NCBI GenBank assembly: GCA_047618295.1
Contig: JBLHKL010000124.1
Coordinates: forward strand, 1 to 5,436
Source of the DNA: UBA7359 sp047618295
Lineage (GTDB): Bacteria > Pseudomonadota > Gammaproteobacteria > Eutrophobiales > Eutrophobiaceae
DNA length: 5,436 bases
Direction: 5' to 3'
In this document: piece after piece, positions 1-5,426 of the stretch
How the letters are laid out: every line of letters starts with the position of its first letter
Position numbering within the stretch: the first letter of the stretch is position 1
Translations under genes and position numbers: made by a program
The notes under the pieces: generated by a model
The model's input: only the letters and a program-made list of their open reading frames with translations
Database searches by the model: none
What the model was told of the DNA's origin: nothing

Positions 1-84
1 CAAGGTCGTCTTACCATGATCGACATGGCCTATCGTGCCGACGTTTATATGCGGTTTTGTGCGTTCAAATTTTTCCTTGGACAC
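1..84 (-). CDS. tuf: Elongation factor Tu, N-terminal 28 codons (partial, runs off the left edge)
   Basis: EF-Tu is the cytoplasmic GTPase that brings aminoacyl-tRNA to the ribosomal A site. The minus strand from 84 reads (M)SKEKFERTKPHINVGTIG and continues HVDHGKTTL. This is the near-invariant EF-Tu N-terminus, including the G1/P-loop GHVDHGKT at residues 19-26. The start is GTG (84-82), chosen because the conserved SKEKFERTKPH follows directly and an AGAGGT ribosome binding site lies 8 bases upstream. An ATG seven bases further upstream is out of frame. GTG starts are also known for enterobacterial tuf genes, so this one is not abnormal. The gene follows tRNA-Thr by 59 bp, the tufB arrangement of E. 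coli, so it is probably cotranscribed with the tRNAs. The rest of the gene is outside the window, and whether a second tuf copy exists cannot be seen here. Confidence 0.96.
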   Translation of the reverse strand, partial: MSKEKFERTKPHINVGTIGHVDHGKTTL

Positions 85-92
85 GGCTCATT

Positions 93-98
93 ACCTCT
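93..98 (-). promoter_or_regulatory. Shine-Dalgarno sequence of tuf
   Basis: AGAGGT on the minus strand ends 8 bases before the GTG start of tuf. It is the clearest ribosome binding site in the window. It settles the GTG start over the out-of-frame ATG that lies in the spacer between them. A strong site fits the very high expression expected of EF-Tu. Confidence 0.8.
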
Positions 99-143
99 TC
101 AATATATTTAGTTAGTAATAAAAATTAATTAAAACTCAAATAG

Positions 144-219
<76 letters not shown>

Positions 220-298
220 AAATAAACAAGTTCCAGCTACCTAGTCAATAAATTCGACATTCTGAATAACGCTTAATACATCTATTGATGTTATTTAT

Positions 299-372
299 TG
301 GAGCGGGTGATGGGAATCGAACCCACGTGTTCAGCTTGGAAGGCTGACGTTCTACCATTGAACTACACCCGC
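299..372 (-). tRNA. glyT: tRNA-Gly, anticodon UCC
   Basis: This 74-nt gene on the minus strand has acceptor stem GCGGGTG/CACCCGC, D stem GTTC/GAAC, anticodon stem TCAGC/GCTGA around loop CTTCCAA, a four-base variable loop, and T stem GTGGG/CCCAT around TTCGATT with one terminal G-U pair. Discriminator T is followed by an encoded CCA (299-301). Anticodon TCC at 340-338 reads GGA and GGG. It is the second tRNA of the cluster, 145 bp after tRNA-Tyr and 79 bp before tRNA-Thr, which matches E. coli glyT in position and anticodon. Confidence 0.97.
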
Positions 373-517
373 CAAATATCACATCACCCTTATGCTATCA
401 ATATTCAATTGACAGATTTACTCCGCATCATTCACTTTTCATCGAATCTGGCACTTCAAAAATACCATTACGTTAAAAATCTACTATACTTACTGCAATC
501 CACTATAAAATTCATTT
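373..517 (-). other. AT-rich spacer between tRNA-Tyr and tRNA-Gly
   Basis: This is the longest stretch without a gene in the window (145 bp). I see no further cloverleaf, no T-loop consensus and no convincing small coding region. It contains two near-identical 11-mers on the minus strand, TATAGTGGATT (507-497) and TATAGTAGATT (488-478), whose starts are 19 bp apart. Each begins with a -10-like TATAGT, but no good -35 lies at the right distance. It is probably a transcribed spacer removed during tRNA processing. Confidence 0.5.
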
Positions 518-602
518 TGGTGGAGGGGGTAGGATTCGAACCTACGAAGGCTGAGCCAACAGATTTACAGTCTGCCCTCGTTGACCGCTTGAGTACCCCT
601 CC
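518..602 (-). tRNA. tyrU: tRNA-Tyr, anticodon GUA
   Basis: This is an 85-nt class II tRNA on the minus strand. The acceptor stem is GGAGGGG/CCCCTCC with discriminator A and an encoded CCA (518-520). The anticodon stem GCAGA/TCTGT encloses CTGTAAA, with anticodon GTA at 568-566 reading UAU and UAC. A 13-nt extra arm containing GGCT-C-AGCC follows, then T stem GTAGG/CCTAC around TTCGAAT. The length and long variable arm are typical of bacterial tRNA-Tyr. It is the first gene of the tRNA-tuf unit here and starts about nine bases after the predicted transcription start. E. coli has thrU ahead of tyrU at this place, and no such gene is present in this window. Confidence 0.97.
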
Positions 603-617
603 AAAATTCAGCCGGCT

Positions 618-646
618 ATTCTGGAATAATCATTAACCGCTGTCAA
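618..646 (-). promoter_or_regulatory. Sigma70-type stable-RNA promoter of the tRNA-Tyr-Gly-Thr-tuf unit
   Basis: On the minus strand a perfect -35 TTGACA (646-641) is separated by exactly 17 bp from CAGAAT (623-618), which matches 4 of 6 positions of the -10 consensus. Then comes the GC-rich stretch AGCCGGC (617-611), placed like a discriminator. Transcription would begin near 611-610, giving a leader of about nine bases before tRNA-Tyr (5' end at 602). A GC-rich discriminator is a known mark of stable-RNA promoters under stringent (ppGpp) control. That regulation is inferred here. The promoter lies only about 20 bp beyond the tsaC stop codon, and no terminator separates them. Confidence 0.72.
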
Positions 647-665
647 CACTCGTATTATCAATAAT

Positions 666-1220
666 TTAGCTTACACGAATAATATTCCCGTTTTGAGCGT
701 CTCTTATCTCTGTTGGTTTCAAATTATTCTTGATATCTGCAGGAATTACATAATCAAGCTCATCTCCAAAATAGGAGAGCACCTCTTGTGTAGTAATGGC
801 GGGCTTGAAACCTGCAGGGTTTGCACTGGTAGAGACGATGGGTCCCAATTCTCGGCATAATGCATTTACAGTCGGATGAGAACTCACTCTCACAGCCAAT
901 GTTTTATGTGATCCTGTCAACCATGTCGGCGACTTCTCTTTAGCTGGAATGAGCCAAGTCACCGGACCCGGCCAACTATCACGGATTTGGTCTATCGTGG
1001 ATAAGCTATCAAAATGTACATAGTCTTCAAGCTGCTCGATGGATGAAGCAACCAGTATCAATCCTTTTTCGACAGCGCGGTGCTTTAATTGCAGAATTCG
1101 AAATACAGAATCTTGAAAAAGAGGCAAGCAACCTAAACCAAAAACGGCTTCAGTTGGATAGGCAACTACGCCACCTTTATTAAAGGCAATTATTGCTTGC
1201 TTCAAATGCGATGTATTCAT
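666..1220 (-). CDS. tsaC: Threonylcarbamoyl-AMP synthase TsaC (YrdC/Sua5 family)
   Basis: TsaC makes L-threonylcarbamoyl-AMP from threonine, bicarbonate and ATP in the cytoplasm. The TsaBDE machinery then transfers the group to A37 of tRNAs that read ANN codons (t6A). The 184-residue protein matches the short TsaC form (E. coli 190 aa), without the extra C-terminal Sua5 domain. Family motifs are in order: YPTEAVFGLGC (21-31), LKHRAVEKGLIL (45-56, with the Lys/Arg nucleotide-binding residues), WPGPVT (83-88), LAVRV (108-112), STSAN (130-134) and PTEIRD (169-174). The ATG is the only plausible start, since an in-frame TAA lies 30-32 bases upstream. I see no good Shine-Dalgarno, so translation may depend on coupling with topA, which ends 37 bp upstream. 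E. coli has tsaC at the same relative place but followed by aroE. Here the tRNA-tuf cluster follows. Confidence 0.95.
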   Translation of the reverse strand: MNTSHLKQAIIAFNKGGVVAYPTEAVFGLGCLPLFQDSVFRILQLKHRAVEKGLILVASSIEQLEDYVHFDSLSTIDQIRDSWPGPVTWLIPAKEKSPTWLTGSHKTLAVRVSSHPTVNALCRELGPIVSTSANPAGFKPAITTQEVLSYFGDELDYVIPADIKNNLKPTEIRDAQNGNIIRVS

Positions 1221-1257
1221 CTGAAGTAGATAAGTCGTCCCAGTGGTAATTTATCAA

Positions 1258-3672
1258 CTAACTAGTTTTACTAGCCGTCTTTTTTGTGGCTTTCTTTTTA
1301 CTAGCTTTCTTTTTGCTGGTCTTTTTCTTCGTCGTAGCTTTTTTGCTTACTTTCTTTTTTGCTGTAGCCTTTTTTTTGCGTCCTCGCCCACGAGAGACCG
1401 GAGCTGCGGCTAATAAAGTAATACATTCTTCCAGTTCCAAAGAAGCAGGTTCTCTATCTTTAGGTACTTTGGCATTCTTAGTGCCGTCAGTAATATAGGG
1501 GCCGTAACGTCCGTTTAGTATAGATATCCCTCCTTCAACAAAAATCTTAATCTGCTTTTCTGCATCCGCCTTTTTCTTTTCAGCTACGAGCTCAAGCGCT
1601 CGTTCAAATGTAACTGTATAAGGGTCTTCTTCTTTTGGAAGTGAAGCAAATTTACTGCCGTATCGAATATAGGGGCCAAAACGCCCAACACTGGCTGCAA
1701 CTTCCTCACCTTCTTCAGTGTCACCCAGTATTCTCGGTAATTTGAACAATTCTAGCGCTTCTTCAAATGTGATGCTGTCTAATTTCTGTCCTGGTCTTAG
1801 CCCGGCAAATTTAGGCTTATCTTCATCATCCTTCGTACCTATTTGGGCATAAGGACCATATCGACCAATTCGTACTGAGACTTCTTTCCCTGATTTTGGA
1901 TCCGCACCTAATACCCTTGCTTGCGCAACTTCACTCCGACTAACATTCTCGTCTATATCTAAAACTCGAGTATGGAAGGGCGTCCAAAAATCTTGCAGCA
2001 ATGGGATCCAGTCTTTCTCACCTCTGGAAATCGCATCTAATTCATCTTCAAGCTTGGCAGTAAATTCATAATCCACATAGTCCTTGAAATGGTTAGTCAG
2101 AAAATCATTCACTATTTTGCCCACATCGGTAGGGTGAAAACGTTTATTTTCTACCTCTACATATTCTCTGTTTCTAAGCGTTGATATGATATTGGCATAT
2201 GTTGATGGACGACCAATTCCATATTCTTCGAGTGATTTCACCAAACTCGCTTCAGAATAACGAGGCGGTGGTTCAGTAAAATGCTGTTCATCGCGAATCT
2301 CTTTTAATTTTATTTTTTCGCCTTCTTCTATCTGGGGTAACATTTTTTCATCATCATCCCCTTTAGAATCATCTTTGCCTTCAAGGTAGACTGCCATAAA
2401 CCCCGCATCGGCAATGGCTGAACCATTGGCTCGAAACAAATTTCCTGCACCACATGACATATCAACCGCGACAGTATCTATCGTAGCGTGCGTCATTTGA
2501 CTCGCCATTGTTCTTTTCCAGATCAATTCATAGAGCTTGAATTGTTCTGCACTTAAACTACTTTTAATTTCCTGCGGCACTCTGGTTACTGACGTTGGAC
2601 GAACGGCTTCATGTGCCTCTTGCGCGTTTTTAGATTTTGTTTTAAAAACTCTAGGCTCGTCGGGCAAAGATTGTTTGCCGTATCTAGAAGATATGAAATC
2701 GCGTATTTCAACAATTGCTTCTTGAGCGAGATTCACTGAATCTGTTCGCATATAGGTAATAAGACCAACCGCACCTTCTCCAACATCAATACCTTCATAA
2801 AGTTGTTGTGCTGTTCGCATGGCCCGTTGTGCTGTGAACCCTAACTTGCGTACTGCTTCTTGTTGTAAGGTTGAAGTTATAAATGGCGCTGCGGGTTGGC
2901 GTTTACGTTGTTTCTTAGTGACGGTTTCAACCAACAACTCACCACCGGCTGCTTTATCCAGAGTAGCTTTAACTGCTGCTGCATGATCAGTTTTCTGTAT
3001 AGTGAATTGTTTTATTTTTTCATTTTCAAACTGCGTAAGTTTGCCAAGAAAATTACTTTCTTTATGTTCTAGATCAGCTTCAATGGTCCAATATTCTCTT
3101 GGCTCAAATGCTTGTATTTCTTTTTCACGTTCAGCAATCATCCTCAGAGCTGGCGACTGAACACGACCGGCAGATAATCCTCTTTGAATTTTTTTCCAGA
3201 GTAATGGAGAAAGATTAAAACCAACTAGATAATCAAGTGCACGACGAGCTTGCTGTGCATCAATTAAATTTGAAGCTAATTCTCGAGGATGTTTTATTGC
3301 ATCCTGAATTGCACTCTTGGTGACTTCATGAAATACAACTCTATGAACCTTTTTGTCTTTCAGTTCGCCTTTTTCTTTTAATAATTCATGAAGATGCCAT
3401 GAGATGGCTTCTCCTTCTCTATCAGGGTCAGTTGCTAGGTATAATGTATCCGCATTCTTTAAAGCTTTTGAAATGGTAGCAACCGCTTTTGCATTTTTTT
3501 CAATGGCTTCATAACGCATTGAAAAATTATTTTCTGGGTCAACCGCGCCTGTTTTAGGCAAAAGATCACGGACGTGACCATACGATGCCAAAACCTTGAA
3601 ATCCTTACCAAGATAACTTTCAAGGGTTTTACATTTGGCGGGAGACTCAACAATTACAAGAGAACTACTCAT
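1258..3672 (-). CDS. topA: DNA topoisomerase I (type IA), zinc-ribbon-free form with Lys-rich tail
   Basis: TopA relaxes negative supercoils by cutting one strand through a 5'-phosphotyrosine. The 804-residue protein (E. coli 865) begins with a Toprim domain: SLVIVESPAK with Glu9, and ATDPDREGEAISWHL with the Mg-binding Asp82/Asp84/Glu86. Then come RGLSAGRVQS (164-173), the active site GLITYMRTDS with catalytic Tyr307 and Arg309, and a conserved EYGIGRPSTYA segment (483-493). The catalytic core is complete. The C-terminus lacks the paired-Cys zinc ribbons of E. coli TopA; the whole protein has only three scattered Cys (14, 407, 750). Instead it has three GR(Y/F)GPY repeats (about 603-608, 663-668, 721-726; Topo_C_Rpt type, also seen in mycobacterial TopA) and a Lys-rich tail from 761. 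The ATG start opens directly on the conserved N-terminus, though the ribosome site is weak. It follows smg by 86 bp, so it may share the dprA-smg transcript or have its own promoter. Confidence 0.97.
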   Translation of the reverse strand: MSSSLVIVESPAKCKTLESYLGKDFKVLASYGHVRDLLPKTGAVDPENNFSMRYEAIEKNAKAVATISKALKNADTLYLATDPDREGEAISWHLHELLKEKGELKDKKVHRVVFHEVTKSAIQDAIKHPRELASNLIDAQQARRALDYLVGFNLSPLLWKKIQRGLSAGRVQSPALRMIAEREKEIQAFEPREYWTIEADLEHKESNFLGKLTQFENEKIKQFTIQKTDHAAAVKATLDKAAGGELLVETVTKKQRKRQPAAPFITSTLQQEAVRKLGFTAQRAMRTAQQLYEGIDVGEGAVGLITYMRTDSVNLAQEAIVEIRDFISSRYGKQSLPDEPRVFKTKSKNAQEAHEAVRPTSVTRVPQEIKSSLSAEQFKLYELIWKRTMASQMTHATIDTVAVDMSCGAGNLFRANGSAIADAGFMAVYLEGKDDSKGDDDEKMLPQIEEGEKIKLKEIRDEQHFTEPPPRYSEASLVKSLEEYGIGRPSTYANIISTLRNREYVEVENKRFHPTDVGKIVNDFLTNHFKDYVDYEFTAKLEDELDAISRGEKDWIPLLQDFWTPFHTRVLDIDENVSRSEVAQARVLGADPKSGKEVSVRIGRYGPYAQIGTKDDEDKPKFAGLRPGQKLDSITFEEALELFKLPRILGDTEEGEEVAASVGRFGPYIRYGSKFASLPKEEDPYTVTFERALELVAEKKKADAEKQIKIFVEGGISILNGRYGPYITDGTKNAKVPKDREPASLELEECITLLAAAPVSRGRGRKKKATAKKKVSKKATTKKKTSKKKASKKKATKKTASKTS
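1261..1392 (-). repeat. Lys-rich low-complexity tail-coding segment of topA
   Basis: This segment codes for TopA residues 761-804, which contain 20 lysines in 44 positions. They are arranged as repeated KKK blocks joined by Ala, Ser and Thr (for example KKKTSKKKASKKKATKK). Similar basic tails on other topoisomerases I and on histone-like proteins bind DNA non-specifically and raise processivity, and that role is inferred here. The DNA is a series of A-rich codons, so the plus strand is T-rich and shows a false Phe/Leu-rich reading frame. An A8 run followed by G (coding strand, 1377-1369) lies at the start of the tail and forms a potential slippage site. Confidence 0.85.
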
Positions 3673-3727
3673 ATTTGCTAAACAATATCACTTTCTGATT
3701 AATGAAAAAAAAGATAAAAAATTTAAT

Positions 3728-3743
3728 GTGATGAAGATATCAC
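3728..3743 (-). repeat. Small inverted repeat between smg and topA
   Basis: In the 86-bp AT-rich gap before topA the minus strand reads GTGAT-ATCTTC-ATCAC, a 5-bp stem with a 6-base loop. Six bases later begins a T6 run, then ATC and a T8 run (3712-3705). A second GTGATAT copy lies at 3691-3685, close to the topA start. The stem has only two G-C pairs, so it would be a poor intrinsic terminator. It could instead be an attenuator, a protein-binding site, or chance in AT-rich DNA. Confidence 0.3.
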
Positions 3744-3758
3744 TACTAATAAAATACA

Positions 3759-4235
3759 TTAATGCACAACAGCACTAACTTCATCCATTATAATATCTTC
3801 CATCCAGGCGAACGCAGCTTCCTTGCCAGGTCGATTAAATAATACCATCAGCACAACCCACTTTAGTTGCTGTAATTCTATAGTGTCAGTTTCAAGTGCC
3901 ATTACTCTATCGATCACTAGCTCACGATCTTCCGAATCAAGTACACCAGATTGCTCGAGGAACAACAAAAAGCCCTTACATTCAACATCAAGCTTTTCAT
4001 TCTCTATATCGTTAAAAACTCTTATTGATCGTGAACGCAGCACACTGGTATTCAAAACATCCTTTTGAGTCGCTAATCCCTCTAACCAATCAATTGCTTT
4101 ATCAACTTGTAGATCGGCAAAACCAGCCTGAACTAATTGGGTTTTCAGATCTTGTTGATCGGGATTTATTTCGAGTTCTTCCTCGACGTAATGATCAAAT
4201 AAATATATGAGTACATCTAAAACAGTTTCTTTCAT
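3759..4235 (-). CDS. smg: Smg family protein (DUF494), function unknown
   Basis: This 158-residue protein matches the Smg/DUF494 family in length (E. coli Smg 157 aa) and along its whole sequence. The N-terminal LDVLIYLFDHY lines up with the E. coli FDVLMYLFETY. The most conserved parts follow: KGFLLFLEQ (87-95), RELVIDRVMALE (104-115) and LKWVVLMVLFNRPG (124-137). It is acidic and predicted mainly helical, with no signal peptide or clear membrane span, so it is probably cytoplasmic. The family has no established biochemical role. Its steady place beside dprA and topA in gammaproteobacteria is the main hint and suggests a link to DNA handling, though that is only inference. The ATG is 29 bp after the dprA stop with only a weak purine stretch (AGAAG) ahead, so coupling to dprA is likely. 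The start adds about three residues relative to E. coli. Confidence 0.93.
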   Translation of the reverse strand: MKETVLDVLIYLFDHYVEEELEINPDQQDLKTQLVQAGFADLQVDKAIDWLEGLATQKDVLNTSVLRSRSIRVFNDIENEKLDVECKGFLLFLEQSGVLDSEDRELVIDRVMALETDTIELQQLKWVVLMVLFNRPGKEAAFAWMEDIIMDEVSAVVH

Positions 4236-4264
4236 AAATTGTAATCTTCTATTTGGCCAATCTC

Positions 4265-5380
4265 TTAAGAACAGCGACTATACTTACCACCATGTTGGGA
4301 TTCAATCATTCCTTGAAGTTCCAATATTAACAGCATGGAGGAAACTACATCTGCCGTCAATCCTGTTAATTCAACAAGCCTATCTACTGATACTATTTCG
4401 TAACCCATAATCTCTAGTAGCAACTTGTAATCCGGTTCCAAGTCGCTATACCTATTCCAGCCAGCATCTTGTGTGCTGGGCATATTCATCACAACATTCG
4501 CCATCGGGGTTAGCTCTTCAAGAATATCATCTACCGTCTCAACTAATTTTGCACCTTGCTTGATTAGACTATGAGTCCCACGTGCGAGTGGGTTATGTAT
4601 TGAGCCTGGTATCGCAAAGACATCTCTACCCTGCTCTAGCGCATAATTCGCTGTAATCAATGAACCACTTCTTTTTGCAGCTTCGACCACCAGAACACCC
4701 AGGCTCATGCCACTAATAATTCGGTTACGTCTGGGGAAATTCCCCGGATTAGGTTTTGTGTTCGGAAGATACTCTGAAAGGAGTAAACCATTCTCAATGA
4801 TTTGGTGGGCAATTTTTTTATGCCGCGCTGGATAAATACTATTTAAACCATTACCTAAAACCGCTATTGTTGAACCAACTGCTTTTAAGGCACCTAAATG
4901 ACTGTGGTAATCAATACCCAATGCAAGACCACTGCATATAGTCAGGCCTGCCCTTGACAATTCAGAGGCGAAATCTTCGGCCAACCTTTTCCCTCCAGCC
5001 GTCGGATTTCTGCTACCTACGATAGCAAAATGTAGAAAGCTCAATGCCTGCCGCTGCCCTATAGCAAACAAAACCATAGGCGGAGAGTGTATTGTCTTTA
5101 GTAGTTCTGGGTAATCGTCATCAAGATAGGTTATTAAATGATGATTTGGCTGATTCAACCATTCAAGGGTTGTGCTTATTTGTCTCTGATCTGGTTCAAG
5201 CAGAGAAATTATTGAGGTGTCATTTAAACCAAATTGTCTAAGAGTATTCTGATTACTCGACAATATAGCCTTAGGAGTTTTGAATTCGATTAATAATTTA
5301 TTACAGGTTGCAGGCCCAATACCTGTCGCCTGCGTAAGTGACAACCAATCGATATAATTTTGAGTAGTATTCACATCCAT
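4265..5380 (-). CDS. dprA: DNA-processing protein DprA (Smf)
   Basis: DprA binds incoming single-stranded DNA during natural transformation, protects it and loads RecA onto it. In non-competent species its role is less clear. The 371-residue protein is full length (E. coli Smf 374, H. influenzae 373). An N-terminal helix-hairpin-helix/SAM-like region has TGIGPATCNKLL (19-30). The Rossmann-fold core shows AIVGSRNPT (119-127), CSGLALGID (149-157), GNGLNSIYP (176-184), NFPRRNRIISGMS (214-226), EAAKRSGSLITANYAL (233-248) and FAIPGS (255-260). A C-terminal winged-helix domain (about 315-371) contains SVDRLVELTGL and a final GMIESQHGGKYSR. No key motif is missing. The ATG is the only reasonable start because an in-frame TGA lies 19-21 bases upstream. 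The ribosome site is modest (AGAG, 7 bases away). It is the first gene of the dprA-smg-topA-tsaC run. Confidence 0.96.
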   Translation of the reverse strand: MDVNTTQNYIDWLSLTQATGIGPATCNKLLIEFKTPKAILSSNQNTLRQFGLNDTSIISLLEPDQRQISTTLEWLNQPNHHLITYLDDDYPELLKTIHSPPMVLFAIGQRQALSFLHFAIVGSRNPTAGGKRLAEDFASELSRAGLTICSGLALGIDYHSHLGALKAVGSTIAVLGNGLNSIYPARHKKIAHQIIENGLLLSEYLPNTKPNPGNFPRRNRIISGMSLGVLVVEAAKRSGSLITANYALEQGRDVFAIPGSIHNPLARGTHSLIKQGAKLVETVDDILEELTPMANVVMNMPSTQDAGWNRYSDLEPDYKLLLEIMGYEIVSVDRLVELTGLTADVVSSMLLILELQGMIESQHGGKYSRCS

Positions 5381-5400
5381 ATGAAAACTCTGTGTGCCTC

Positions 5401-5425
5401 ACCCCTTCAACATTACTAAAGGGGT
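5401..5425. repeat. Perfect 7-bp inverted repeat in the dprA leader
   Basis: ACCCCTT (5401-5407) and AAGGGGT (5419-5425) are perfect inverted complements separated by an 11-base loop. On the minus strand the structure ends 20 bases before the dprA ATG and starts a few bases after a -10-like element. It could be an operator or a 5'-terminal mRNA hairpin. It lacks a following T-run on either strand within the window, so it is not a typical intrinsic terminator. Confidence 0.6.
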
Positions 5426-5426
5426 A

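Noticed and set aside
278..291. ACATC-TATT-GATGT hairpin in the spacer between tRNA-Gly and tRNA-Thr.
   Set aside because: A 5-bp mostly A-T stem without a T-run cannot be a terminator, and downstream tRNA-Thr and tuf need read-through. At most it is a processing feature.
298..636. Plus-strand open frame of 112 codons.
   Set aside because: It runs antisense through tRNA-Gly, tRNA-Tyr and the tRNA promoter. Segments such as GVGFEPT are the usual false translation of tRNA T-arms.
1286..1498. Plus-strand open frame coding a Phe/Leu-rich, membrane-like peptide.
   Set aside because: It is the antisense of the Lys-rich topA tail: AAA/AAG codons read backwards give TTT/CTT, so the apparent membrane segments are an artefact.
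2537..2725. Plus-strand open frame of 62 codons.
   Set aside because: It lies wholly antisense inside the conserved topA catalytic core and has no recognisable protein features.
3459..3653. Second minus-strand frame inside the 5' part of topA.
   Set aside because: It overlaps the Toprim-coding region in another frame, where the topA frame has clear motifs. The product resembles nothing known.
3673..3720. Extended -10-like TGATATTGT as a topA promoter.
   Set aside because: It matches only 4 of 6 consensus bases, has no -35 at the right distance, and would place the start almost on the topA ATG.
3823..4210. Plus-strand frames at 3823-4068 and 4025-4210.
   Set aside because: Both are antisense to smg, whose minus-strand protein matches a known family along its full length.
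4207..4410. Plus-strand frame of 67 codons across the dprA-smg junction.
   Set aside because: It is antisense to the dprA 3' end and smg 5' end, with no ribosome site or family resemblance.
5401..5425. Inverted repeat considered as an intrinsic terminator.
   Set aside because: Neither strand shows a T-run after the stem: minus continues GAGGCACAC and plus continues ATATAATTG. It is listed as a leader or operator candidate instead.
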